DNA of 64,000 nt, taken from assembly GCA_963811775.1 (NCBI GenBank), contig CAWESO010000017.1:62001-126000 (forward strand), in the 5' to 3' direction. Shown in pieces: positions 30,300 through 39,129 of this stretch. Under the pieces are notes generated by a model. It was given only the letters and a program-made list of their open reading frames with translations, ran no database searches and was not told the DNA's origin. The DNA comes from Chersky-840 sp963811775. Its GTDB lineage: Bacteria > Actinomycetota > Acidimicrobiia > Acidimicrobiales > UBA8190. A program made the translations under genes and the position numbers. Position 1 is the stretch's first letter; every line of letters starts with the position of its first letter.

Positions 30300-31179
30300 A
30301 CCCCGGGCTGGGCGCGCTGCACCGCGGCCCACATGGACTCGACCGGCACGGCGCGCCCGGTCCAGCGCTCGAGGGCCAACGCAGCCTGGTGCACCAGCAT
30401 CCCGATGCCTCCCACCGTCGTCGCACCCCGCCGGGCCGCCTCGGCCAGCAGGGGCGTGACGCGGGGGTGGTAGACGAGATCCGCGACCACCTGCCCGGCG
30501 TGCAGGGCGCCGGGGTCGAAGGGCAACTCGGCTGCGCGCGCCCCGCACCGAGCGCCATGCCGGCCGGGGTGGCCTGCACGACCAGCTCGGCCGAGGAGAC
30601 ATCGGCGGCTGAGCCCACCCGGCCCGCCTCCCCCGCCAGCGCCGCGGCCGACTCGGCCCGGGCCGCGGTGCGGTTGACCACCACCACCTCGGCCGCACCG
30701 GCGCGGGCCAGGGCCAGGGTCACGGCGCGCGCCGCGCCCCCGGCGCCGACGACGAGGCAGCGTTTGCCGGCGGGATCGAACGAAGTGGCGCGCCGCAGGG
30801 CCACGACGAACCCCTCGCCGTCGGTGGAGTCGCCCACGAGGGCGCCGTCTCGCCAACTGACGCAGTTCACGACGCCGAGGAGACGGGCCACCTCGGTGGT
30901 GTCGTCGACGGCGTCGAAGGCCTGCTCCTTGTGGGGCATGGTGACCGACAACCCGGCGAGCTCGAGGGCCCGCATCCCCGTCAGCGCGGCGGCGGCGGCT
31001 CCGGCGCGCACCGGGAACGCCACCGACACCCAATCGAGGCCGAGCGCGTCGAACGCGGCGTTGTGCAACAGCGGCGACAACGAATGCGAGACCGGGTCCC
31101 CGATGACCCCGACGACGCGCGACGCGCCGCTGGGCCAGGTCGGTGAGTGCCTCCACGATTCTCCGGAAATCGGCACCAC
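30293..31179 (-). CDS. aroE: Shikimate dehydrogenase AroE, with an apparent frameshift
   Basis: AroE reduces 3-dehydroshikimate to shikimate with NADPH. Substrate-binding GDPVSHSLSPLLHNAAF, catalytic Lys in SVTMPHKEQAFDAVDD, the NADP loop VVGAGGAARAV and VVNRTAARAE are in one frame. At about 30541 the frame breaks after ATPAGMALGAG. The next frame continues AAELPFDPGALHAGQVVADLVYHPRVTPLL and GIGMLVHQAALALERWTG to a TAG at 30293. One extra G in the four-G run (plus-strand C4, 30541-30544) restores about 295 residues. The start is the GTG at 31179, 3 bases after the mltG stop; the first 20 residues are poorly conserved. Confidence 0.88.
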
Positions 31180-31182
31180 GCC

Positions 31183-32301
31183 CTACCCCAGGCCCCGGCT
31201 CTGCGCCAGGCGTTCGTTGCCCTGCTGGCCGGCGAAGGTGCTCGAGAAGGCCTCGGTGCCGTCCTTGGAGACGACCACGAAGTACAGCCACGAGCCCGGC
31301 GTCGGCGCCAGGGCGGCCTGCAGCGACGCCTTGGACGGGAAGCAGATCGGTGTGGGGGTGAGCCCGGTGTGCAGATAGGTGTTGTACGGCGTGTTGAGGG
31401 CGAGGTCGGCGGGCGTGACCTTGCCCCCGTCGCGGTGCTCGGAGTAGAGGACCGTCGAGTCCATCTGCAACGGGGTCCCGCGCGCCAGGCGGTTGTAGAT
31501 GACGCGCGCCACCTTGCCCAGGTTCTTCTCGTACACGCCTTCTTTCTGCACGATCGACGCCACGGTGACGGCCTGGTACGGCGTCTCGCCCAGCGCGGCG
31601 GCGCCGCTCGTGAGCCCGACCGAGTCGGCCAGCGTGTCGAAGCGCTGCACCATGGCTTGGAGCAGCACCTGGTCCGACTCCCCCGGCACGACCAGGTAGG
31701 TGCCCGTGCCCACCAACCCGTCGAGGTTCGTCGACTCGGCCGGCTCGTAGGGCGAGCGCACCACGCCGGTCTGGGCCAGGGACAGGAAATGGGCGCCGTC
31801 GTGGCCCGACACCTGGTCCACCTGGGTCGCCACCTCGCCGATGGTGTACCCGGGCAGCACGGTGACGGCGAAGACGTCGGGCCCGGCCGCGAGCCGGGCC
31901 CGGACGTCGCCGAAGGAGTCGTTGCGGTGCATGAGGTAGCGCCCCGGCAGCACCGTGGGCGTGCCGTGGAGGACGAGGTACACCCGGAAGGCCAACGAGC
32001 TGTCGACGACATGGGCGCGCACGAGCGAGGCGGTGACCGCCCCCATCGACGCCCCGGCCGGCACGTCCACGACCGTCGACGGGCCCCCCGACCCGCCCGT
32101 CTGGCTCTGGTACCACGCCACGGCCCCGATGAGCAGGGCCAGCACGAGCGCGACGACCAGGCCCACGAGCCGGCGTCGCCGCCGGTACACCTCGGGCCGC
32201 ACCCGGCGGTGCCTGGGCCGCCCGCTCGCCGCCCCGTCGGGGCCCGCCGGCCCGGGCGGACTCGGCCGACCCCGCACGCCGGAGCCGGCAGGGTCAGGCA
32301 T
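31183..32301 (-). CDS. mltG: Endolytic murein transglycosylase MltG
   Basis: MltG cuts nascent peptidoglycan glycan strands and sets their length. It is 372 residues, with a basic proline-rich cytoplasmic tail, one membrane helix near residues 45-65, a LysM-like subdomain (VVDVPAGASMGAVTASLVRA), and the YceG domain. The catalytic region is TVASIVQKEGVYEKNLGKVARVIYNRL followed by PLQMDSTVLYS, with the conserved Glu in QKEG, and NTPYNTYLHTGLTPTPICFPSKASLQAAL. ATG at 32301 overlaps the ruvX stop by 8 nt (ATGCCTGA). This alaS-ruvX-mltG-aroE order is widespread in actinobacteria. Confidence 0.95.
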   Translation of the reverse strand: MPDPAGSGVRGRPSPPGPAGPDGAASGRPRHRRVRPEVYRRRRRLVGLVVALVLALLIGAVAWYQSQTGGSGGPSTVVDVPAGASMGAVTASLVRAHVVDSSLAFRVYLVLHGTPTVLPGRYLMHRNDSFGDVRARLAAGPDVFAVTVLPGYTIGEVATQVDQVSGHDGAHFLSLAQTGVVRSPYEPAESTNLDGLVGTGTYLVVPGESDQVLLQAMVQRFDTLADSVGLTSGAAALGETPYQAVTVASIVQKEGVYEKNLGKVARVIYNRLARGTPLQMDSTVLYSEHRDGGKVTPADLALNTPYNTYLHTGLTPTPICFPSKASLQAALAPTPGSWLYFVVVSKDGTEAFSSTFAGQQGNERLAQSRGLG

Positions 32302-32743
32302 CGGCGGGCCCCGGCCCCGAATCGAGCCAGGCCTGGAGCAACACCGCCGCCGCGGCCTGGTCGATGCGGCTGCGCTGGCTGCGCCCCCGACGTCCCGCCT
32401 CGTGCAACGACCGGGCCGCGCTCACCGTCGTCAGGCGCTCGTCGAAGGTCTCGACGCTCACCCCGTGCGGGGCCAGGGCCTGGGCCAGGCCCTGGGCGTC
32501 GGCCACGGCGGCCCGGGCCGCGGGCCCGCGCCGACCGTCGAGGCTGAGGGGCAGGCCGACCACGACGTGGCGCGCTCCCACCTCGGTGACGACGGCGGCC
32601 ACGGCGAGCCAGTCGGCGCCGTCGTCCCCGGTGCGCTCGATGGTGCAGCGCGGCGTCGCCAGGGTGCCCGTGCCGTCGGAGACCGCCACGCCGATGCGGC
32701 GTCGGCCGAGGTCGATCCCCACCACCCGCACGCGCTCAGGCAC
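32294..32743 (-). CDS. ruvX: Putative pre-16S rRNA nuclease RuvX/YqgF
   Basis: An RNase-H-fold nuclease of 149 residues linked to 16S rRNA 5'-end maturation. Motifs are VVGIDLGRRRIGVAVSD with the first catalytic Asp, VVVGLPLSLDGRRG, FDERLTTVSAARSL with the catalytic Glu, and IDQAAAAVLLQAWLD with the last Asp. GTG at 32743 overlaps the alaS stop by 8 nt (GTGCCTGA), the same arrangement as at the ruvX-mltG junction. Confidence 0.94.
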   Translation of the reverse strand: MPERVRVVGIDLGRRRIGVAVSDGTGTLATPRCTIERTGDDGADWLAVAAVVTEVGARHVVVGLPLSLDGRRGPAARAAVADAQGLAQALAPHGVSVETFDERLTTVSAARSLHEAGRRGRSQRSRIDQAAAAVLLQAWLDSGPGPADA

Positions 32744-35297
32744 CGAGCCGGCGCCGGGCCTCCGCCAACAGGGGCTCGATCTTGGCCGGGTCCGACCCAC
32801 CGGCCACGGCCAGCTCGGCCGAGCCCCCGCCCCCGCCGCCGACCAGCTGCGCCAACTCCTTCGCCGTCACCCCGGCGTCGACCTCGGGATCGCCCGACGC
32901 CACCGCAACGCCCACCTTCGTCCCGTCGGCCGACCCGGCCACCACCACGACCCGGGCGCCATGACCCCGGACGGCCTGGGCCAGGTCGCGCAGCTGGTCG
33001 GGGACGAGGCCGTCCTGGCGGTGCACCACGACGCCCCCGTCGGCCCCCTGGGCCAGGCGCGCCGCGTCCTGTTGGAGCTGGGCCCCGCGCACGCGCTGGA
33101 GCTCCTTCTCGGCCTGGCGCTGGCGGTCGAGGACCTTCTGCAAGGCGTCGAGGACCCCGCCGGGCTCGACCTTGAGCAGGCGGGCCGCGTCCTCGAGGGC
33201 GCGGCGGCTCTCGTCCAGCACGGCCAGCGACGCGGCCCCGGTCACGGCCTCGATGCGTCGCACGTTGGAGCCGATCGACCCTTCCGACACCACCGTGATG
33301 GGCCCGATCATGCCCAGCGCGTCGACGTGGGTCCCCCCGCAGAACTCGAGCGAGTGCGTCCCGGCGCGCACGACACGCACCCGCTCGCCGTACTTGTCGT
33401 CGAAGAACGCCAGCGCGCCCAGCGCCTCGGCCTCGGCCTTGGACGTCTCGGTGACCTCGACCGCGGCGTCGGTGAGCACATCGGCGTTGGCGAGCTCGGC
33501 CACGTCCCTGAGCTCCTCGGGCCGCAAGCCCTTGGGGTGCGAGAAGTCGAAGCGCAGCCGGTCGGGGGCGACGAGCGATCCCTGCTGGCGCACGTGGTCA
33601 CCGAGGACCTGGCGCAGCGCGCTGTGGAGCAGATGCGTCCCGGTGTGATGGCGACGCGTGGCGTCGCGACGCGCCGCGTCGATCACGGCCAGGGCGTCTT
33701 GGCCCGGGAAGAGCTCCCCCTCCACCGTGGCCCGGTGCACGATGAGGCCGGGCACCACGGTCTGGGTGTCTGTGACCGTGGCCCGGCCCGTCTCGGTGGT
33801 GATGGCGCCGGTGTCGCCCACCTGGCCGCCCGACTCGGCGTAGAAGGGCGTGCGGTCGAGGACGATCTCGACCGTGCCCGGCTGGCCCCCGGCCAGCACG
33901 GCCACCACCGAGGCGGGCTCCTCGTAGTGCTCGTAGCCGGTGAAGCGCGTCGGGCCCGACTGGGCCAGCAGGTCCCGGTACACGGTCTCGTCGCCGAGGG
34001 CCTGGCGCCGGCGCCGGGCGTCGGCCTTGGCCAGCTCGCGCTGGGTCGCCATCTCCCGCTCGAACCCCTCGGTGTCCACGACGACCCCGGCCTCGGCCGC
34101 CATCTCCATGGTGAGCTCGATGGGGAACCCGTGGGTGTCGTGCAGCCGGAAGGCCGTCTCGCCCGACACCATCCCCGTTCCGTCGCGCAGCGCCTCCTCG
34201 AGGATGACCGAGCCGGCGTCGAGGGTGCGGCGGAACGCACCCTCCTCGCGCTCGACGGTCTCGGAGATGCGGTCGAGCTCGTCGACGAGGACGGGGTAGG
34301 CGTCGCCGAGCACGTCGGCCACCGCGGCGACGAGCCGGGGCGTGAGGTGCTCGACCACCCCGAGCTGGAAGGCGCGTCGCACGGCCCGGCGGATGATGCG
34401 GCGCAGGACGTAGCCGCGGCCCTCGTTGGAGGGCATCACGCCGTCGGCCACGACCATGGCCATGGCCCGGGCGTGGTCGGCCAGGATGCGCAGGGTGACG
34501 TCGGAGTGCGTGTCGGCCCCGTAGCGGACCTGGGTGACGTCCTCGGCCACGGCCAGGATGGGACGGAAGACGTCGGTCTCGAACAACGACGCCACGCCCT
34601 GGAGCATGGGGAGGTTGCGCTCGAGGCCCGCCCCGGTGTCGATGCTCTTGCCGGGCAGGTCCTCCAGAGATCCGTCGGCCAGCTTGTTGTACTGCATGAA
34701 CACGAGGTTGTAGATCTCGACAAACCGCTCGGCGCCACCGTGCGCCGGGCCGCCGTCGTCGCCGTAGGCCGGGCCACGGTCGAAGAACAGCTCCGACGAT
34801 GGGCCGCACGGGCCGAGGCCGCTGTCACCCATCTGCCAGAAGTTGTCCTGGCCCAGCGCCTGGATGCGCGGCTCGGGGACCCGGGCGCTGTCGAGCCAGA
34901 TCTGGCGGGCCTCGTCGTCGGACTCGTGCACGGTCACCCACAGCCGTTCGGCGTCGACCCCGAGGACCTCGGTGAGCAGCTCCCACGCCAGCGGGATGGC
35001 GTCGGCCTTGAAGTAGTCGCCGAAGCTGAAGTTGCCGAGCATCTCGAAGAACGTGCAGTGGCGCTCGGTGCGGCCGATGATGTCGATGTCGACGGTGCGG
35101 AAGCATTTCTGCACCGACGTGGCCCGGGGCCAGGGCGGGGGCTCCTCGCCCACGAAGTACGGCTTGAACGGGACCATGCCGGCGATGGTGAACAGCACGG
35201 TGGGGTCGTGGGGGATGAGGCTGGCGGACGGCACGACCACGTGCCCGCGCGCCGCGTAGAAGCCGGTGAACGTGGAACGGAGCTGCTTGGCGTCCAT
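32736..35297 (-). CDS. alaS: Alanyl-tRNA synthetase
   Basis: It charges tRNA-Ala. The 853 residues are uninterrupted and of normal length. It begins with DAKQLRSTFTGFYAARGHVVVPSASLIP; the catalytic domain has NFSFGDYFKADAI and GPSSELFFDRGP. The editing domain carries the zinc ligands in HHTGTHLLHSALRQ and the SLEFCGGTHVDALG motif. The C-terminal DHHA1-type domain ends at RRRLGA. ATG at 35297 is preceded by TAGGAT ending 9 nt before. It heads the alaS-ruvX-mltG-aroE operon. Confidence 0.96.
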   Translation of the reverse strand: MDAKQLRSTFTGFYAARGHVVVPSASLIPHDPTVLFTIAGMVPFKPYFVGEEPPPWPRATSVQKCFRTVDIDIIGRTERHCTFFEMLGNFSFGDYFKADAIPLAWELLTEVLGVDAERLWVTVHESDDEARQIWLDSARVPEPRIQALGQDNFWQMGDSGLGPCGPSSELFFDRGPAYGDDGGPAHGGAERFVEIYNLVFMQYNKLADGSLEDLPGKSIDTGAGLERNLPMLQGVASLFETDVFRPILAVAEDVTQVRYGADTHSDVTLRILADHARAMAMVVADGVMPSNEGRGYVLRRIIRRAVRRAFQLGVVEHLTPRLVAAVADVLGDAYPVLVDELDRISETVEREEGAFRRTLDAGSVILEEALRDGTGMVSGETAFRLHDTHGFPIELTMEMAAEAGVVVDTEGFEREMATQRELAKADARRRRQALGDETVYRDLLAQSGPTRFTGYEHYEEPASVVAVLAGGQPGTVEIVLDRTPFYAESGGQVGDTGAITTETGRATVTDTQTVVPGLIVHRATVEGELFPGQDALAVIDAARRDATRRHHTGTHLLHSALRQVLGDHVRQQGSLVAPDRLRFDFSHPKGLRPEELRDVAELANADVLTDAAVEVTETSKAEAEALGALAFFDDKYGERVRVVRAGTHSLEFCGGTHVDALGMIGPITVVSEGSIGSNVRRIEAVTGAASLAVLDESRRALEDAARLLKVEPGGVLDALQKVLDRQRQAEKELQRVRGAQLQQDAARLAQGADGGVVVHRQDGLVPDQLRDLAQAVRGHGARVVVVAGSADGTKVGVAVASGDPEVDAGVTAKELAQLVGGGGGGSAELAVAGGSDPAKIEPLLAEARRRLGA

Positions 35298-35306
35298 TAT
35301 CCGACG

Positions 35307-35312
35307 ATCCTA
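35307..35312 (-). promoter_or_regulatory. -10 element of alaS
   Basis: TAGGAT ends 9 nt before the ATG at 35297, so the leader would be only 2-3 nt. The same hexamer and the same spacing recur at 36135. Confidence 0.4.
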
Positions 35313-35384
35313 CCGGCCGCCGTCGTCGACCCCGGGAGCCGACGGGGGCCCTTCGGGCCGGTCACGGCCCCGCTCAGGGGCGGT

Positions 35385-35645
35385 TCAGCGCACCTGACGG
35401 TGCGGCCCGAGGTCGTGCCACAGGTCGTCCTCGCGCCGCAACGCCTCTTTGCGTCCGGTGTCCAGCGCGTCCCGGACGCGGTCCGCGGTCTGGCGCCGGG
35501 TGCGGTCCACCATCGAGGCGAGGTCGCCGGCCACGGCCGCGGGGCGCACCCGGCGTGACAGCCGTTCGAGCCGGCGCCGTGTCCACACCGTGCCGCCGAC
35601 CCCGAGGGCGGCACCAGCCGCCAGCCACAACGGCCGGCGGATCAT
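35385..35645 (-). CDS. Small membrane-associated protein upstream of alaS (DUF6167-like)
   Basis: An 86-residue protein: a short N-terminal hydrophobic helix (PLWLAAGAALGVGGTVW), then a long charged helical stretch (TRRRLERLSRRVRP and DRTRRQTADRVRDALDTGRKEALRREDDLW). Proteins of this layout sit between a DUF948 gene and alaS in many actinobacteria, and this is the basis of the name. ATG at 35645 overlaps the DUF948-like stop by 4 nt (ATGA). Function unknown. Confidence 0.7.
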   Translation of the reverse strand: MIRRPLWLAAGAALGVGGTVWTRRRLERLSRRVRPAAVAGDLASMVDRTRRQTADRVRDALDTGRKEALRREDDLWHDLGPHRQVR

Positions 35646-36125
35646 CGGCGCGTCCCGACATGGCCGCGCCGGCGGCTGTCCCGTGGCGGCGTGGCGCGTC
35701 CGGGGCGGCGTGGCGCGTCCGGGGCGGCGTGCCCGTTGGTCGATGCCGGCGCGCCGGTGCCGGCGACGGGACGGCGCCCGAAGAAGCGGCGCAGGGCGCT
35801 CCCGACACCGGTGCTGTAGGCGAGCACCTTCACGACCGGATTGGAGAAGGCGCGATAGGCGAGGCGCGACGCCGAGTCCACCGTCGCCGACACCGCCTCG
35901 GCCGAATCGAGGACGTCTCCGACGCGCACCATCTCGGTGGCCGCCTGGTCCACCACGACGCGCGCGTCGCGCACCAGGGGCACCGTCTCGCCGCGCAGCT
36001 CCTCGACGAGCCGGCCGAGCTCGCGCGACGCGTCGGCCGAGCACGACCACCACTCCGACGAGGATGATCGAGGTGACGACGGCCACGATGGCGGTGACAA
36101 GGGCGGCGACTTGGTCGGCGGACAC
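35642..36125 (-). CDS. DUF948-like single-pass membrane protein, with an apparent frameshift
   Basis: It starts at GTG 36125 with a membrane helix (ALVTAIVAVVTSIILVGVVVVL). At about 36036 the frame breaks. The next frame continues ASRELGRLVEELRGETVPLVRDARVVVDQAATEMVRVGDVLDSAEAVSATVDSAS as short pieces of a DUF948-type coiled region, then a basic tail ending at 35642. Removing one G restores about 160 residues. DUF948 proteins precede alaS in actinobacteria and are thought to be envelope-associated. Function unknown. TAGGAT ends 9 nt before the start. Confidence 0.7.
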
Positions 36126-36134
36126 GGCGCCGTC

Positions 36135-36140
36135 ATCCTA
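36135..36140 (-). promoter_or_regulatory. -10 element of the DUF948-like gene
   Basis: TAGGAT ends 9 nt before the GTG at 36125, with the same spacing as the alaS and hisD candidates. Confidence 0.4.
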
Positions 36141-36155
36141 CGACCCTGTCCCCGG

Positions 36156-36908
36156 TCAGGGTGCGCCGATGCCCACCATGGGCCTGGCCAGCGTGAGGTT
36201 CCCGGTCGAGCCGTAGAACCCGCCGTCGGTGCCGCCGAAGGCGAACACCCCGCCGTCGGCGGCCACGAGCCAGTAGCCGCCGCCGTCGGGGGTGGCGGCC
36301 ATGCCCACCACGGGCTTGGCCAGTTTGATGGCGCCGGTCGAGCCATGGAAGGCGGCGTCGCCGAAGGCGAACACGCCGCCGTCCGACGCCACGAGCCAGT
36401 AGCCGCCGCCGTCGGGGGTGGCGGCCATGCCTACCACGGGCTTGGCCAGTTTGATGGCGCCGGTCGAGCCATGGAAGGCGGCGTCGCCGAAGGCGAACAC
36501 GCCGCCGTCGGCGGCCACGAGCCAGTAGCCGCCGCCGTCGGGGGTGGCGGCCATGCCCACCACGGGCTTGGCCAGTTTGATGGCGCCGGTCGACCCGAAG
36601 AAGCCGGCGTCGCCGAAGGTGAACACGCCGCCGTCCGACGCCACGAGCCAGTAGCCGCCGCCGTCGGGGGTGGCGGCCATGCCTACCACGGGCTTGGCCA
36701 GTTTGATGGCGCCGGTCGACCCGAAGAAGCCGGCGTCGCCGAAGGTGAACACCCCGCCGTCCGACGCCACGAGCCAGTAGCCGCGTGACGAGGGGGACGG
36801 GGCCATGCCCACGATCGGTTCGCGGAGCGGCCTGCCCCCCATCGATCCGAAGAAACCCATCTGCCCGAAGGCAAAGACACCGCCGTCAGAGGCCACGGTC
36901 CAGTAGCC
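36156..36908 (-). repeat. Six tandem 126-bp repeats encoding 42-residue GYWLVASDGG units
   Basis: Units 2 and 3 are identical at protein level. Units 4 and 5 differ from each other only at VAADGG/VASDGG, and unit 6 is truncated and divergent, with a GGTDGGFYG variant. Near-identical DNA across units 2-5 indicates recent duplication or gene conversion. Such repeats could form a beta-propeller-like or adhesive tail. Confidence 0.85.
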
Positions 36909-39125
36909 GTGCGGCCCGATGTAGGTGAAGGGCATGGCGCCGTCGAAGCCCAGCGCGTCGGTGCCGGTCTTCACGATCAGCTCGGTCGTGGCCCAACCTT
37001 GCGACGGTGACGGCGGAGACACCACCGTCACCGACGTCGACGTGACCGACCGGATCTGCGCCGGGTTGCCGTCGCCGAAGTCGACCTCGACGACGTCGGA
37101 CAGGTTCGAGCCCGACAGCGTCACCGTGGTGCCACCCGCGGCGGGCCCCGACGACATCGACACGGCGCGCACCGCCGGGCAGGTGTTCGCCGGCGGCGAG
37201 TGCAACATGCCCACCAGCGCGTCGGCGATGGGGGTGCCGAGCCCGGTGGCGAGGTCATAGCCCGGCGTCGCCGGGTAGTACGGCCCCGGCGGGCCATGGG
37301 GCGGGTCGCTCGGGGCGGACCCGGTCGGCTCGTTGTTCCCCGCCGTGACGTCGTTGAACACGGCGTCCCCGGCGCACTGGGCCTGGTAGAGCGCGGGGTT
37401 CACGAAGCCCACGGTGGAGGGCTGACCCTGGTCGGCCAGGGCGGCGAGGGCTCCCCACAACGGGGCGGCCGTGCTCGTCCCGCCGATCCGGGCCCAGCCG
37501 CCGTTCACGCACGAACAGAAGAAGGCGTACCCGGTGCTCGGATCGGCGTCGGACGCGACGTCGGGGACCTCGCGACACGAGCGCGTGCCCGCCCCCGAGC
37601 TCACCGGGCACGGCTGAGCGCCGGTGAAGGCGTCCTGCGCCTTGGTGTAGGGGCTCTGGACCCCGGGGCCGCGTTGCCATGCCGGCATGGTCCACCGCGT
37701 CGAGCTCCCGCCTCCACCCGACCCCGAGAACAGCCCGGCGTTCCATGCCGTCTCCGACGGCGCCGGGCCGATGGCGCTCATCGTCGTCCCCCCCACGCTC
37801 GTGACCCAGGGTTGGCTCCCGGGGTCGTCGACCTGCAGGCTCGTGTCGCGCGAGGTCGGGAAGCTGTAGCAGTCCTCGGAGCCTTCGTCGCCCGCCGCGG
37901 CCACCACGGTCTGGCCCTGGGCCACGGCCTGCTCGAAGAGCGAGGCCTCGGCGCCGATGTAGGCCGACGACAGCTCCGCCTCGCACTGGCCCCAACTGGT
38001 GGTGATCACCGCGGGCGGGTCGGCGCCGTCGACCATGGCCGCATAGGTGTCGAGCGGGCCCGACCCGCCGTTGGGTCCGACGAAGACCTTGGCGTTCACG
38101 CCGGGCGCCATCCCGATCACCATCTCGATGTCGAGGGCCGCCTCGCCCTGTCCGGCATCGGCGGTGGGGTTGGTCCGGTCCACCCCGACCCCGGTCACCG
38201 AGGCCGTGATGGCCGGCGAGTAGCACGTCTTGAAGGTCGTGATGTCGGCGGGGAGATACGGCTCCAGTTCGTAGACGCCCACCGTCACGCCCGAGCCCTC
38301 GGTGCCGGGGTAGAGGCCCGAGAACGAGTACGCCGCGGCCAGGTCATCGGCGGTCAGCGCCCCGGCGCTCGACTGGCTCGCCTCGATCGTGGCCTCGCAC
38401 CCCGGCGATGGCGCCGGTCCGGTGGCGCGCATCGCCGGCGTCCCGGGCCCGGCGCCGCGGCCCGCCGGCCCGGCCCTGCTCGAGACCGGCCCGGCGGGGA
38501 CGAGCTCGGGAACGGCCTGGCTCAGGTCGTCGAGCCCGGCCACGCCGTCCACCGCGCCGCTCAGCGCGCTCGGCACCAGGGGCGGCACGCTGGGCGAGCG
38601 CACCACGCGCCCCGACGGCAGTCGGTACTGCTCGAGCCCCACGCCAAGGGCCCGGTCGAGCTGGGCGGCGGTGCCCGAGATGGGGACGATGAGCCCGTCC
38701 CCCGCCGTGGCCCCGACGCGGAGCCCGACCCCCGACAGCCAGCCCCGCACCGACGCCACCGTGGCCGGGCTCGGGCCGAACACCCCGGCGAATTGCCGGG
38801 GGGCGAGATAGCGGCGAAACGACGCCGAGCCCGGGGTGGACACCGCCGTGTCGAAGGCCTCGAGCGCGGCGGGGTCGCGGGGCTCGAGGACGACGTCGGC
38901 GCGCAGGGCCGTCGCCGGCGGCACCGGGCCCAGCCGGTGGCTCCCGCGGGGCAGGGTCGGCACGCTCCTGGCGCTGCGGACCCACGAGTGCGGCGCGGCC
39001 GACGGCGCGGCCGGGGTCCCCGCCGCGCCGCGCGGGTCGCTTCCCACCACGACGAACGCCGACACCGCCGTGCACGCCAGCACGGTCACGATCCTCCGCC
39101 GACGCCCGGCGTTCCCGACGGTCAA
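36156..39125 (-). CDS. Secreted sedolisin (S53) protease with IPT/TIG domain and six C-terminal 42-residue repeats
   Basis: The product is about 989 residues from a TTG at 39125; a GTG at 39089 is an alternative. An N-terminal signal-anchor helix (IVTVLACTAVSAFVVVGS) leads into a pro-kumamolisin-type propeptide. The catalytic domain has the Glu/Asp pair in GEAALDIEMVIGMAPG, TSWGQCE with the oxyanion region, AAAGDEGSEDCYSFP, and the nucleophile in IGGTSTAAPLWGA, with the calcium-site region YDLATGLGTP. An IPT/TIG domain (SMSSGPAAGGTTVTLSGSNL) follows, then six GYWLVASDGGVF repeats. These enzymes are active in acid. The gene lies between rarA and the DUF948-like gene, inside an otherwise conserved core order. 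Confidence 0.88.
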   Translation of the reverse strand: MTVGNAGRRRRIVTVLACTAVSAFVVVGSDPRGAAGTPAAPSAAPHSWVRSARSVPTLPRGSHRLGPVPPATALRADVVLEPRDPAALEAFDTAVSTPGSASFRRYLAPRQFAGVFGPSPATVASVRGWLSGVGLRVGATAGDGLIVPISGTAAQLDRALGVGLEQYRLPSGRVVRSPSVPPLVPSALSGAVDGVAGLDDLSQAVPELVPAGPVSSRAGPAGRGAGPGTPAMRATGPAPSPGCEATIEASQSSAGALTADDLAAAYSFSGLYPGTEGSGVTVGVYELEPYLPADITTFKTCYSPAITASVTGVGVDRTNPTADAGQGEAALDIEMVIGMAPGVNAKVFVGPNGGSGPLDTYAAMVDGADPPAVITTSWGQCEAELSSAYIGAEASLFEQAVAQGQTVVAAAGDEGSEDCYSFPTSRDTSLQVDDPGSQPWVTSVGGTTMSAIGPAPSETAWNAGLFSGSGGGGSSTRWTMPAWQRGPGVQSPYTKAQDAFTGAQPCPVSSGAGTRSCREVPDVASDADPSTGYAFFCSCVNGGWARIGGTSTAAPLWGALAALADQGQPSTVGFVNPALYQAQCAGDAVFNDVTAGNNEPTGSAPSDPPHGPPGPYYPATPGYDLATGLGTPIADALVGMLHSPPANTCPAVRAVSMSSGPAAGGTTVTLSGSNLSDVVEVDFGDGNPAQIRSVTSTSVTVVSPPSPSQGWATTELIVKTGTDALGFDGAMPFTYIGPHGYWTVASDGGVFAFGQMGFFGSMGGRPLREPIVGMAPSPSSRGYWLVASDGGVFTFGDAGFFGSTGAIKLAKPVVGMAATPDGGGYWLVASDGGVFTFGDAGFFGSTGAIKLAKPVVGMAATPDGGGYWLVAADGGVFAFGDAAFHGSTGAIKLAKPVVGMAATPDGGGYWLVASDGGVFAFGDAAFHGSTGAIKLAKPVVGMAATPDGGGYWLVAADGGVFAFGGTDGGFYGSTGNLTLARPMVGIGAP

Positions 39126-39129
39126 GGGA

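Noticed and set aside
32364..35558. 1064-residue plus-strand frame opposite alaS
   Set aside because: Low-complexity His/Gly/Arg/Val composition with no family motif; it is the reverse-strand shadow of a GC-rich gene.
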